From Roridomyces roridus (lineage: Eukaryota > Basidiomycota > Agaricomycetes > Agaricales > Mycenaceae), in contig JARKIF010000006.1 of assembly GCA_029378245.1 (NCBI GenBank), forward strand, positions 1,178,001-1,242,000: a DNA stretch of 64,000 nucleotides. Reading direction: 5' to 3'. Below, in pieces: positions 43,433-54,735 of this stretch (within the stretch, counting starts at the first letter, position 1; every line of letters starts with the position of its first letter). Position numbers and translations under genes: made by a program. The notes beneath the pieces were generated by a model, which worked only from the letters and a program-made list of their open reading frames with translations, was not told the origin of the DNA and did not search any database.

Positions 43433-46400
43433 ATGGAGTCTCTCCCTTCTGACAAACAGGCTGGAGATGATTTCCCGGTTTTCTCAAACAGGGGGTAAGC
43501 CTACTTGGTCCCTGCTCTTCTTGATTTCTGAATACAATTCTAGATTCTTTGAAGAGCTTCAGAACTGTTTAAAAACTGTGGTGCAAGACAATCAGGAACA
43601 GATGAGAAGGTAAAATATGTGTCCCGTCTGGTATTAGTGTGTTTTATTGGTGCCCCCAGATTGGTTGAAGATCTCACACCAAAGAAACCCGTGGTGGACA
43701 AGAAGACAGAGTTCTGGAATGCATACAAAGCAGTCTCAGATGAATATGACCGGGAGTATCAACAAAAATATGGGACAGATCTGGATACAACCTTGATTTT
43801 TGTGTGTCTGCTTGGATGTCTGTCAAATCTTGACACTGATTTGATTTCCACAGGCAGGTTTATTTTATGCTGTCAGCTCAGCATTCATCATCCAAATTCA
43901 ATCTGAGGTCCAAGTACCACACCCCTCAATTACAGTGCTGGTGGCCCAATGCCTACTCTATGTCAGCCTCAGTGCTACACTCCTCGCTGCCTTGCTGGCT
44001 GTGCTGGGAAAGCAATGGCTGATGTACTATTCTTTGGCTGGTGAAAGCCGAGGAACCATTGCAGAACGTGGGCTGGAGAGACAAAGAAAATTTGATGGTC
44101 TCCGCCGGTGGAAATTTGACGCCATCATGCAGTTATTTCCCCTGATGCTGCAATTTGCACTGCTTATATTTGCTGTGGCTCTCTCAGTATATCTGTGGAC
44201 TGTTCACCTTGCATTGGCAATCACTGCCATCGTTTTCACAACCGCTGGCTTTATTTCCTATTGTGGTTTTCTTATATCTGCAGTGGCCTTTGCAGACTCT
44301 CCATTCCAAAGCCCTCTTGCTTATCCTTTGAGGCAAATGTGGATAGCCAGTGCTGATATTCTGGACAAAGCAGCTCATCTCCAAACCTATCAAGGAATTT
44401 GGAATAGCATATTGGAAGTAACTAGGGCCTTCTTCCAAGAACAAACTGTGAAATTAAAGAATACTTGGACCCATATCCAAGAATATCTGGTCCGTCCACG
44501 GGATGACCCCCTGGTGCCATCCCCCGAGGTCGAAGCAGTTTCGTGGATGATTGAAACATCGACAGACCCCAGGATTCTTTCTGTGTGTGCAGAAATTGTT
44601 GTTGATATCCAGTGGCCATCTCATCTGGGAAATCTCCCAACACTGATGGCTCGATTACGGGATCACTTTCTACAGTGTGTTTATCATCAACAATCAATGT
44701 TGGGCTATACCACAGTCTCTGGAGTTCGTGAGACTATGTCATCCTTGGCCACAAATTTTGGGCAAGCATATTGTACCCTGCGTGTGATTGACCCCACAGT
44801 GGAAGAAAGAGAGGGCTGGAATAAATTTTGGTCCCTAGTCGATGAAGTTGAAACCCCAGAAATAGAGAATGCACTCACAATTATGGCCGCACCAGCAAAG
44901 GATTTCTCTCCATCCAATTTGACCTTCACCTCTGATGTGCAAGCTGCTAGTTGGATATTCCATGTAGTTCCGTCCTTGTCATTGCGGAGTTCCATGTTGA
45001 AAAAATTCCTGGAGAGAATTGGGAGCAGTGTTCATTCTTCCCTCATTGCAGATTTCTTGTTTTGTGTCAACTCGTTCCTATCAGACAATTCAAAAAAGAA
45101 GACATGGTTCGGATGCACAAAGAGTACGTATTGATTAATCTACGCACTCCAGAGCAGATCTAATTCTTCCCTAGTGGACAGGAACGCCCATTGTTTTTCC
45201 AACTCCTCAAGAATTTGAACACACAAGCTCGGAATACCAGCATACAGGCTGAAGATGTGCTTTCAATTCTCAAAAAGATCCTGCAGGTGTTACAGCAGGC
45301 TCGGCCAGCACCAGTCATTCCAATCAGATATCATATAGAGCTCACATGGGTATTTGAAATGTGCCGAACCCTTGCTTCACCGGAAGCAAATGGGGAAGAT
45401 TCAATGGATGTCATATACAGACTATTTGAGGTCATGGATATCCATACGTTGGATGCTGCAAAATTTGAAATTTTTATGTTATCTACAGACCACATTGAGT
45501 GGTTATATCAAGCATTAGCTCATGCTCTGCAATCTGAGCAGAAGCAAATGTTGGAGGCAGACAGTGTTGTGTTGGATTCTGAGTCAACTGCTCTCAAACT
45601 TACAAGAGCACTTCTCCCAAGGGGGCATCGGGATCGGAAAATCGTACCGGGGGAGGGGGGGGGGGGGGGTCTCGAGCGGCCTCGAAAAAAACTTCTACCC
45701 ATATATTACTGGGCTCGTTCTGGGGGCTTGGGAGCACCTTCTCACACATATGGATAGTAGTAAAACATCTTGCTTAGGACTACAAACCCTGAGAGCCTTT
45801 GAACGATCAAAATTTCCAAATTGGGAACGGTATATTACATAATACATCACAGCTCTTCCGATATTTATTCACAAGTAGTGAAGATTATTGCTCAGGGTGG
45901 TCATGACATGTGTAGAATACACCCTGGCATCTCCAGAAACATGTTGGTTCATGTCCTATTGACATTGGTTGTTCGGAGCCAGGCGGACCGCCGCTGATGT
46001 CACATGACTGTGGGAATGATCTGCCTTATATAGTAGGGGAGGGGGGGGGGGGGTCCAGCCAAGGTCGAAAAAATCTTTTCGACCCTATATCCGATTTTCG
46101 GATCCCGATGCCCCCTTGACTTCTCCAGTGTAGAGATGGTCTACATAATAAACCTCCCATTGAATTATTGAAAGTGCTTCTGCAACATTTTTCACTCTGT
46201 GCTCCATCCAACTTTCGGAACTGGGACCAAATTCTATCATTCCTGAATCATGCGAGCAAGGAAGTATGGTTCAATGACACAGATGTGCAGTCCATAGCAC
46301 AGAACTTGAACATATGGCATCTGCTTGGGCAAATGGAAACTGAATGGTATATCATCGGGGGTGAATACTACAACATTGGCCGGAATCTGGCACACACCAC

Positions 46401-46992
46401 AAGTTGGCATCCTTACATCCGTTCAGAGATATTCACATGGTTCAATCTGTGGACCCCATCATCCAGTGATCCTGACTACTCAACTCTGTCAAAACAATTT
46501 ACTTCGACTATCTGGGATGTATGGTGCATCAAAAACAGAGAAGTTGAGAGCAATTGGCAGAAACCAAGAGTCCTTGTGTCCACATTGCTGTGTTCAATCT
46601 GGGAGTCCTTTGCCTTCACAGGCGAACACCATCTGGATGCTCTTGGCCCACTGATCAAATCAACCATTTGGGCAGCCATGGGAAACCAACAGCAATTCTG
46701 GTCTTCAGATCTAGTTCCAGCTGCTGAACTCAGAGAATTGAATTTTTCCCTGGGAACCATGATTTTCACTGCCGCAGAGAAGTCAAGGTCCATACCATTA
46801 CCAAGCCAACGAAGAAAAGATGATGAAGGACCGGAAAGACTTGAAACCCTGTTGCGGGATTTAGCAGAGACAGTTCGTGCATATGAACCACGAGAAGATG
46901 ATGATGACCACTGGACTCAAGTCTGGCAACAATTCAGAGTCAGATTGACTCTCTGGAACATACACAATAATTTTGAAATGTGTAGTTTGTAG
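43433..46992 (+). pseudogene. DUF6535 membrane protein gene, interrupted by a MITE
   Basis: ATG 43433 starts four small exons leading to FWNAYKAVSDEYDREY and YGTDLDTTLIFAGLFYAVSS, the hallmark of Agaricomycete DUF6535 proteins. TM helices follow (AFIIQIQ, LVAQCLLYVSLSATLLAALLAVLGKQW, LLIFAVALSVYLWTV, ITAIVFTTAGFISYCGFLI). The GTIAERGLERQRKFDGLRRWKFD loop is partly visible between them. A long helical C-terminal domain begins after the fifth intron (about 45127-45174). It is cut at 45617 by a 501-bp MITE and resumes at 46119 to TAG 46990-46992. Removing the MITE and one ACTTCTCC copy keeps the frame open, so the gene was probably functional until the insertion, at about 1000 residues. The family's role is unknown; a truncated protein may still be made. 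Confidence 0.82.
45618..46118. mobile_element. hAT-type MITE (501 bp) with poly-G blocks
   Basis: Terminal inverted repeats start CAAGGGGGCATCGGGATC on both sides and are flanked by a perfect 8-bp duplication ACTTCTCC (45610-45617 and 46119-46126). Each end also carries a G-run of 12-14 bases (about 45650-45668 and 46037-46053) followed by a similar CTCGAAAAAA/GTCGAAAAAA stretch in the same direction. The interior has no coding capacity. Confidence 0.87.
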
Positions 46993-47910
46993 CCTGCTAG
47001 CAATGAAGGTGGTTTTCCCCTCAATTGAAGTGTCCTTTATCTTAGACTAAGATTCCTACAACTATGTTTATTCATGTGCCGGCTGATCAAAGTAGTTCAC
47101 GCAAGTGGTGTGGTGTGCCCCGTCTTGTGAGTAGCTCCACAAAGATTGTCCCTCATGCATGAAGGGGAGGAGTTGTCTACCGTTACATTGGGTGCAAATA
47201 GCCAAGAAGAACAAGCACGCAAGTGGGATCCAACGTGTCGTCAGGGATTCGAACCACTGGAGCAGATCTGATTAATTGATTCAACCTAGGTGCAATAATC
47301 ATGACTCCGGAACCTGGGTTTAATCTCATTCCAGTGGGTGTGCTTTGAATTCGGATCGCCGGGATGGTACGTATTCTTATACTCGGTATTCGTTTGACAC
47401 AGAGGCTAGGAGCGTGAAAGAAGAATTCAATCCCAGCATCTACGTACAACAAACGACATGTACTTCCTCGACTCGACACGCCACCCACCGCCCGCCGGAC
47501 CTATCAACGACGAGAATCAACCTTATGTGACCCGGTAAGCCTATCTTGTAGACGAACGCACGCGGATACTTACATGGGAATTTGAGGACTCGACGGCGGC
47601 ACCTATAGAGCCTGCGTGGAGGGAGGGGAGGTCGTGCCGGGCCATAGGCCGAGATACGCTGCCGAGGGATGAGGCGAACATGGTAGCGGCGGTACCAGTA
47701 GACACGACGAGATAGGTAGACGTGGGGAGGCAGCGGAGGGCAGACGAGTTGGGTTGGTCGTGTAGCTCATCGGAGAGCGCAGCAGGCAGGTTGAGCACAG
47801 TCTAGGAGAGGTGATGGTGGGTGCGAGTGGGGAGAAAAGCGGGACGGCGGCGACGGCGTCGTTAGAGTGGATGCGAACGGCTAAGGCGGTGAACCTGGCC
47901 TAGATCTCTC
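46993..47910. other. Intergenic, no gene recognised
   Basis: No supported gene. A sequence near 47240-47255 resembles a tRNA T-arm but lacks the rest of a tRNA. Confidence 0.4.
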
Positions 47911-48286
47911 AGCCGTTCGGGGAGAGCGAGAGCGAGGTGGACGTGTCCGTGTGTCCGGTGAGCATCGACAGCTGCGTCCCCTTGCGAAGGTCGTAGATGT
48001 GGATCTCGTTGTCGAGTGCTGCGGCGTAGACACTCGCACCGTCGCAGCTATATGATTCTTCCCACCGTCCTCGCCACCATCCTAGACACGTACCGTCCCG
48101 TCGTCGGATCCCGTCACAACGAGCTCCGTCCCGCTACCCCCCGCTGCCAGTGCGCTGGACGGTGCGAATGAGGCCCTTGCTCTTGTCTCCACTCGAGGAA
48201 ATGGCAATCTGGTTAGACGGTGGCGGCGTCGCCTTGGCGCGTTTGATGACGGCCCCGCCAGAGGGCGAGCCTGGTCGTTTGGACAT
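47911..48286 (-). pseudogene. Partial duplicate of the U5-40K gene with internal deletion
   Basis: Start codon at 48286 and the first about 45 codons match SNRNP40 (SKRPGSP...), then the sequence jumps directly to the GGSGTELVVTGSDDGTVRV repeat, missing about 430 bp of the parent (rest of exon 1 to early exon 3). It runs on to the HTDTS repeat and ends near 47911. The 5' flank including the telobox-like motif and about 60 further bases is also copied. A stop (TAG on the coding strand at about 48085) adds to the damage. No protein function is expected. Confidence 0.82.
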
Positions 48287-48309
48287 GGAGGAAGAAGAGG
48301 ATGAAACGG

Positions 48310-48324
48310 TGGGTTAGGGTTAGG
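48310..48324 (-). promoter_or_regulatory. Duplicated telobox-like motif
   Basis: GGGTTAGGGTTAGGG upstream of the U5-40K duplicate; counterpart of 41830-41843. Confidence 0.4.
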
Positions 48325-49080
48325 GCAATAGAGTGCCAAACAACATCACGCCTTGTCAGCAAACCATCACCACCGCATCGCCAGGTGGGCGCCAGTGTGC
48401 GGCGCTAACCCTGACACTAGTTGCACTGTGCAAATGGGATCTCTGTTGCCAGCGTTGAGTCGTCCAACAGTGTGGGTTTCGTGTGCACTGCGGTTTTTGC
48501 TCCTCGGAGTCCTCGCTCGGGCTCTGGATTCCCGATTCCGACGCCGTTTCGCCTCATCTTATCCGCGAGCACGGCCTCCCACTCGGTCCACGAGATCTGA
48601 GTGTGAAATCTGACTGTCGGCGCCAGGTGTCCCGCAAGCACGGACTGAGCAGCCCGCCTGGTGAGTCTTCTCGAGTAGCTTCGATTCACGGCGTCGAATT
48701 ACCGCCAGCTAAATGCATGTACAGCAGTCTTGCGGCACGCCCCACACACGGACCGCGCCAGATTCTTCTACAAACGTACGAACGGGCAGTGTCCGCCGAG
48801 CATGACTCAGTACTTCGGACATGAAATCGATGCCTATCGTTGGAATTCTGGGGCCACAGTCAGCGCAGGGAACCAGTTTGAGTCCCGCGGCACCCGTCTA
48901 TAGGACCTACCTGCCCAAATGCTGCTCAATACAATTGCCGGCTGGGTTTCACCAATTGCATATGCGTGCTAACAAGACCACGGAATAATCACTTGCTCAT
49001 TCTTGACTCGATGGAGACTCAATGTCAGTTCCGTTACCGGCTGCTACTCATCCACGGCCCACGGGCTTCTCTCGCCGGTT
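48325..49080. other. Intergenic, no gene recognised
   Basis: The first about 60 bases still match the upstream region of SNRNP40; the rest has no convincing coding frame. Confidence 0.4.
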
Positions 49081-49088
49081 CTCGAAAG

Positions 49089-49095
49089 TATAAAT
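49089..49095 (+). promoter_or_regulatory. TATA box of the small secreted protein gene
   Basis: TATAAAT 42-48 bp upstream of the ATG at 49137. Confidence 0.5.
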
Positions 49096-49136
49096 TGGCT
49101 CGACGGGAGAGTGTTCAAGAATCAACTCAAACCACA

Positions 49137-49705
49137 ATGCGCTTCAACACTCTCTTCTTCACTGCGCTCGCAGGGTTCATTACCACCGCCGTTGCCCAGG
49201 CTGGATTTTGCCCTGAAGCTGCACGGTTCGGGAATATCGCCGTCTCCCCGTCGACTCTCGCGCCCGGCCAGGTATGTAGAGTATCCCGCCTTTGCCTCTG
49301 ATGCTCTGTTAACCAACCTCATTCACTGCAGACCATGACCATAACCACCAACCTCACCTGCGCGGTGGAGCTGGGCGATACGCCCACCTTCCTCGATTAC
49401 TACGTCGATGGCTCCTCGGAGCACAACATCGGCGGCCCCGTCTTGATCGCGCGCCGCACGTACGACGCGTCGACGTCGCCCCCGTTGGACACGTTCACAA
49501 CCACGGTAAGAATCCAAATCATTATTTATTTTCAGCATGTGATTCAAAGTACTTTCGACAGCTTCCCGTGTGGTTCTACATCCAGGACGCGACGTACTCT
49601 GTCCGCGTTGACAACTCCTTCGCCAGGCCTGGTCCTACTGGGGAAAGTGTGATCGAGGTTGGGGCTATTTCGACGGCGATTACTATTACTGGGTTGACTC
49701 AGTGA
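49137..49705 (+). CDS. Small secreted protein (150 aa), unknown function
   Basis: Exons 49137-49271, 49332-49505 and 49562-49705 splice in phase 0 to 150 residues. A signal peptide (LFFTALAGFITTAVAQ) is followed by a mature protein with two Cys, beta-strand patterns (MTITTNLTCAVEL; PTFLDYYVDG; LPVWFYIQDATYSVRV) and an end AITITGLTQ. Size, secretion and beta-rich pattern fit an effector-like or cell-wall-associated Agaricomycete small secreted protein. I do not recognise a named family. Intact, with a good TATA box. Confidence 0.75.
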
Positions 49706-50182
49706 GTGGGGGATTGAAAGTTTTCCTGTGACCTCGTCTCTACTGTTTCGGATGCACTATATGCAAAGTTTGCGAGTCGAACGAGCCTACTGGGACAAAA
49801 TCCGTACAATGAATTGCGGTCCAAGTGTCTAGGTATCAGAATATACAAGCCCAAGGTCACAGCACAGCTGCAGCCCGCTAACCAAACCAGCAGAGCCGCA
49901 GAGCTGGGGATCAAATCATGATCTTCCATCATCGGCATCGCCTGGGATCTAGGTGTCGGAGGAGTCTGCAAGTGTTTTTTTCAAGACTACATGAATGAAG
50001 AGTGAGGCTTGCTGTACCCACTGACTTTGAGATTTCAATGAGAGTGTTTCAAACGAGTCGTGAGCTGCAGGGTAATTAACGTGACACGTCACATTCAAGT
50101 TGAGATTACATCGAAAAAGCGAAATCGTTAAAAGGAATTGTGTAGTGTGCTTTTTTCCACATCTATCCCTCTACCCCACATT
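49706..50182. other. Intergenic between convergent genes
   Basis: 3' flanks of the small secreted protein gene and the GH7 gene; nothing else seen. Confidence 0.45.
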
Positions 50183-52103
50183 TTAAAGGCACTGCGAGTA
50201 GACTATCACGTCCAAGATCAGCATCTCAAAATAAAAGGGCAACTGTCGAACACTCACAAGCGTTCGAGAAGGTGCAAGTGAACGGGCTCGCGCAAACCGT
50301 CGGTCCTGTGTAGGTCTCACCGCCACACTGGCCGAACTCTGGAACGGTCTGGCCGCCAGTGGGAGGGGAAGTCGGGGTGGTGACGGGGGTAGTGGAGGTG
50401 CCAGTGGGGTTACCGGGCTGGGAGCCGGTTGAGCTAAAGGTTGAGCCGATGGGACCGAACTTGATGTTGGAGTAGGTCACAGAGTTGCTTCCTTGTTGGG
50501 ACTCGACCGTCTGTCATGGAGGATGAGTATATATGCTTGAGAACAGAAGAGAAGAGGGTGACGAACCGGGGGGTTGCCGGAAGTCGTGGAGCAAGGTCCA
50601 CGAGAAACACCGGGTGCAGACGCACTGGCGTTGAGCGGGTAGTCGCTGTCGAGCCAGTACATGCCGGCGGCATAGTCGTCCCAGATGGAGAGAGCCAAAA
50701 CCATCCCGCGGCTGAGCGACTCGCCCATGGTTTTGAGACCGCCGAGCGTCTCAAAGTAGTCAACATCACCGACAAAGCTCTTTTGCTGCTCGCAGAACGC
50801 ATCCGTAATGCCGTTGACGGCGGGCGAGACACCAGCAAGTTTGGTGAACGAGTTGTCGATGACCTTGCCGTTCTGAACGTAGAGCCGGTTGATTGCCGAC
50901 AGAGTGCCGGTGCTCGTGCCGTCGGAAGAGACGAACTGAGTGACAACGGTGACGGGCTGGTTCGTGTCGACCGTGAGGCCGGGACCAAGGAAGGTCTGGT
51001 TGCCCATGCGCCACGAGTTGAAGTCGCAGCCGTCGTGGTCACAGAGACTCTCGTCACGGGAAGCGCCCGCGCCGCAGGCCGTGCCGGTGCAAGAAGTCTG
51101 GCCGACGACCGAGCAGGGGTGGGGCTAAATATCCAATATAAGATCGCGGAAAGAAAGATTAAATCAAGAACACTCACAGTGTAAGCTGCAGCGTTCTTGT
51201 TGGCCTCCCAGATATCCATCTCATTGCAGCAGGTACCCATGTTTCCTGTACCGGTGTTGGCATTGTTGCTGTCGGGTGTCCACCCATCGATGTTGGCCAC
51301 GCCGTTGATGAACTTGATGTCCTGCGGGCACTGCGAGTCGCAGTATCCGACACCGTATTGCGCACCGGCTAGGTTGGTAGGGAAGCGAGCCTTTCCACCG
51401 TCGGCGTCCATCTCTGCGACACAACTATCAGCGAAAGAACAATGGTCGCCAAGAAGAAATCGCACCAGAGAGGTACAGAGCGCCGTTGATCCCACAGCCG
51501 AGGTTGCTCATATCAACAGTGAAGGTGAACTCTGTGGCGAAATGAGCACGTGTTGAGAGTTGATGAAATACAACCCACCCTGGTTGATGAGCTGGAACAT
51601 CTGATACTCGGTGTTGCTCGCCATCAAGTACACACGACTTCCAACGTTGGAGCCGGTGACAAAGTCAAGCTTGAGCGAGTTTCCGGACGTGGTGATACCG
51701 TAAGTGCCGGAGTAGTCAGCACCATCGAGGGCGCAGTTGGCCGCGCAGGTGGCCGGGTCGGGGCAAAGCGTAGCGTCCTGTTGCGCGTTAGCGAGCGATT
51801 GGATTCGTTCAGAAAGCTTGCGCACCCAGGTGTTACCAGTGTAGCAATTGGTGGTGTCCTTGGTCGAGTGGAGCCAGCGCCAGTTGCTGTCGAGCACTAC
51901 CGCGGTGTTGAGAGTCGTGCAGCTACCACCGGCAGCGCAGGATTGGATGGGGAGCGGAGGGTGTACTGTTACAATCAAGTCAGGCAAGCGCTTCGGGGCC
52001 CCACGAAAAAATCCCACGAACCCTCGGCGACCTGGGTGCCGATCTGCTGGCCGTATGTTACGGCGAGGAAGCACAAAGAAACAAGAGCAGCGGTGGGGAA
52101 CAT
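50183..52103 (-). CDS. GH7 cellobiohydrolase I with CBM1
   Basis: Seven exons, 52022-52103, 51579-51965, 51466-51531, 51178-51413, 50567-51124, 50258-50510 and 50183-50202, join in frame to 533 residues. Signal peptide ([15 protein letters not shown]), then the GH7 core: [40 protein letters not shown], and the catalytic motif EMDIWEAN with nucleophile E243 and acid/base E248 of the precursor. A Thr/Pro-rich linker precedes a C-terminal CBM1 ([18 protein letters not shown]...YSQCL) with its Cys pairs. It is an exo-acting cellulase that releases cellobiose from reducing ends, secreted for cellulose breakdown. The last exon is 20 nt and encodes only the end of the CBM1. Intact. Confidence 0.95.
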
Positions 52104-52310
52104 TGCGGAATGCCAAGCTAAGAGCCAAGTCAGCGGAGTTTAACCGTCGGAGGCACAAGGGCGTACTGAGACGAGTGCCAAGGACGAAAAGTGTCTGCGA
52201 CAGCAAATCATCAGATTTTTTTAACCGATTCAACTGGAAGAGTGCGTACGAGCTCAGGAGAGACGCTGAGTAGAGTTGGTGAACCGGCTGAAAGTCGCTC
52301 GGTCAGCCAC

Positions 52311-52320
52311 CTTTTATATG
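52311..52320 (-). promoter_or_regulatory. TATA-like box of the GH7 gene
   Basis: CATATAAAAG on the coding strand, about 210 bp before the start codon. The distance would imply a long 5' UTR or a 5' UTR intron. Confidence 0.4.
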
Positions 52321-52339
52321 ATACCACGAGAGTCTTTTA

Positions 52340-53770
52340 CATGCGCAAAGTACTCCGGAACCCGTGAGCTAGTGGCAAGGAATTGCACTCGGACTGGTGG
52401 ATATTTGTCGGATGCATCGGTCAATATTCCGCGCGCCCGTGGCTCAAAGCACGGGACCAGCCTAGGAGGCACGGGCACACAGCACGGCTCAACGTCTGTC
52501 TAGATTTTTGTCGGCATCAAGCAACTGACATTCGGCGAATCCCCGGTACGGAAAATTTATTTATTTTTGCGTGGAGTCAAAAAGACTAAAAGAAGTAGGC
52601 CGTCTTTTTTTGCGCGTTGTCCAAGTTAAGAATAGGACGGCACAGCTGGCAGGAGCTCGAGCACCACTGAGAGACAGGGATCGTTGGATATAGGCCGCGG
52701 AGAATATTTCGGATGGACGATTGTTGAAGAAAGACATGGGGGCCGAGAGACAGTGAGACGAGCGACATTTGGTGATATTGATACCGAGGTGCGTAGAGAA
52801 ACGCGCGCGTGGTACAAGTTCGTCGTTTACATCCATAGTCCTCGTCCCAGCAAGATCCGTCCGAAGACGGAAAGAAAAGCACCGAAATGAATCTCCAGAA
52901 GACATGGCGAGCCGCCCTACAAACGCGCTGACAATCCAAAGGCGCAATGAACTCGGACGTAGTAGTGCGTCCGCCGTCCAGGAATTCATCACCACGCGAG
53001 CTTGCGAGTTCCGGGTCGGTAGAGAGGACATGGACATCAAGTCCGAAATGAGTGTTCTGCCGCCGGCAGATGTGCAGGAATAGCCCATGAATCCCAGAGA
53101 GCTATTATGGTATCGTTCCTCAGTGAGCCGAGACTACGGTACGGGGGATGTAACGCCACACCTCGAGCTGTGGCAACAGCCCTGGCACACGGCTCTCATG
53201 TCCGCGAACCCCGTGACGACTCGGATCGAGTAGCCAGTGAGGTCATTCAAGGAAGTCCGGTCTGGCGACGGCGGCGGCAAAACAATGGGGATTTGTGGGA
53301 GGGGTGGGAACGAGGGGAGAGGAAAACGCAAGCGAGATGGTGGTTTTGATGAAAAGGAGCATGTCCGAGATCATCGGATCATCTGTCAAAACCACGCTTT
53401 CTCTTTCGGGTCATCGTTTCTCTTGCCCTTTCTCCGACTTGGCCTGGGCACTGGCCGATTCTGAAGCTGCGGGTGGAGGAATCCGTGCTCGCTTCGGCCT
53501 TTCTGTCACCGACTTAATTCCGTCGCTGAGACCCGACTGTCGCTATGACATCCGCTTGCTCTGGAATTTCAATTTTCAAGGCGACACTTTGGCAAAGCTT
53601 CAGGTCCTGCTGGTATGTCTTTTCTCGCTCGTTGACATCCAAGCGTGTGCAACACTGCATCGCGGAAAATCACCTGTGGGCGCGCTTGGGCCAATCAAGG
53701 CCCACTGTTCCCCAAAAATGGTCAAAGCGCGTCGTTGCATTGTCCGTCGGTGTCTTGCACACAGGGACAA
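52340..53770. other. Intergenic, no gene supported
   Basis: Several open frames exist but are low in expected composition and have no recognisable domain. The region probably holds the promoters of the divergently oriented GH7 and 53.8-kb genes. Confidence 0.4.
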
Positions 53771-53779
53771 GCGCTATAG

Positions 53780-53787
53780 TATAAAAG
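53780..53787 (+). promoter_or_regulatory. TATA box upstream of the 273-aa gene
   Basis: TATAAAAG about 40 bp before the ATG at 53825. Confidence 0.55.
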
Positions 53788-53824
53788 GACCTCGTTCTTC
53801 GACGGCAACCCTCCGTTCCTCAGC

Positions 53825-54646
53825 ATGTCCTTCTCCGAGAGCCCTTCCCTCTCATACGACGACGACGATGCCGCAACACTCACCACAGACACCCCGCCTA
53901 CCTCTCCGGACTGCTCGCTCAAGGCGTTCGATGCCCCATCTCACACGACGCCGACTCGAGCACCCGCCACCGTTGACTTCATCTCCCATGGTGGCATGGA
54001 ACTCGACATGTCGCACTTTGGTTTAACACCCTGCTCCAGTCCAGCAGGACCCCGCATCTTCCCCGTGCCACCACGCCTCTCTTCTCCCCCTCTCATCAAG
54101 AACCGGCGCTACGCCTCGAGCCTCAAGTCCCTGTACACGGGCACAGGCACAGGCACGAGCCTCCGCACCAACATCGCGCCCGTGGTCCCCGTGCAGCTCG
54201 TTCGTCGCGGGACACCACCACCAACATTGATGCCTACGAAACCGCAGCGTACATTTTCTTTCCGCGCCTTGTCTGGGCTGTTTCGTCGCCCGACAGCAAA
54301 TGCTGTGGATTTTCACAATATGCCACCGATGAATCCGACTCGGGCGGTACATACCTATCCTCCACCACCGTTGGCTGTGCGGAAGCGTGCGCTCAGCATC
54401 CGTTCCTTCCGATCCACAAAATCAAAGGGCAAGGCGCCCCTTGGAATCGAGAACATCCCCACCCCACCTGTTGTGCCCGTGCGAGGTGCCCGTGTACGCG
54501 TGCATTCGTTCTCCGGCTATCTCTCCGACTACGAGGAAACTGACACGGAAGTGCGTCCTATTGAGCGCGAAGCTTTGGAGACGGCGAGGAAGATTAACGA
54601 GAATTATATGTATGTCGCTGAGGAGGAGATTGGGGTTGCGCTGTAA
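53825..54646 (+). CDS. Intronless disordered protein (273 aa), unknown function
   Basis: A single exon reads MSFSESPSLSYDDDD to EEEIGVAL. It is rich in Pro, Ser, Thr and Arg, with a Gly-Thr repeat (TGTGTGTS), a basic segment (RKRALSIRSFRSTKSKGK) and an acidic C-terminal helix (RPIEREALETARKINENY). Two short motifs look like phosphorylation-rich docking segments (FSFRALSGLFRRP; VRVHSFSGYLSDYEE). No enzyme or binding domain is visible, so it is probably an intrinsically disordered regulatory or scaffold protein, by inference. The TATA box and uninterrupted frame support it being real. Confidence 0.65.
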   Translation: MSFSESPSLSYDDDDAATLTTDTPPTSPDCSLKAFDAPSHTTPTRAPATVDFISHGGMELDMSHFGLTPCSSPAGPRIFPVPPRLSSPPLIKNRRYASSLKSLYTGTGTGTSLRTNIAPVVPVQLVRRGTPPPTLMPTKPQRTFSFRALSGLFRRPTANAVDFHNMPPMNPTRAVHTYPPPPLAVRKRALSIRSFRSTKSKGKAPLGIENIPTPPVVPVRGARVRVHSFSGYLSDYEETDTEVRPIEREALETARKINENYMYVAEEEIGVAL

Positions 54647-54713
54647 ATTGTACAAGCTCTACATACGCGGATTGGAAAAAAAAAGGGTTCTCAAGTGATG
54701 ACTGATAAACGCC

Positions 54714-54735
54714 GTTGGATGGAATCGAACCATCT
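54714..54735 (-). other. tRNA T-arm-like sequence 1
   Basis: The minus strand has a perfect 5-bp T-stem with loop (GATGGTTCGATTCCATC) followed by CAACGGC, as at a tRNA 3' end. No matching acceptor 5' strand or standard anticodon loop was found. It is a tRNA relic, SINE-like piece or coincidence. Confidence 0.3.

Noticed and set aside
47235..47290. Minus-strand GGTTCGAATCCC as a tRNA
   Set aside because: No acceptor stem pairing and no standard anticodon loop.
53295..54026. Plus-strand frame of about 243 codons overlapping the 273-aa gene
   Set aside because: It overlaps a better-supported gene with its own TATA box and has no recognisable features.
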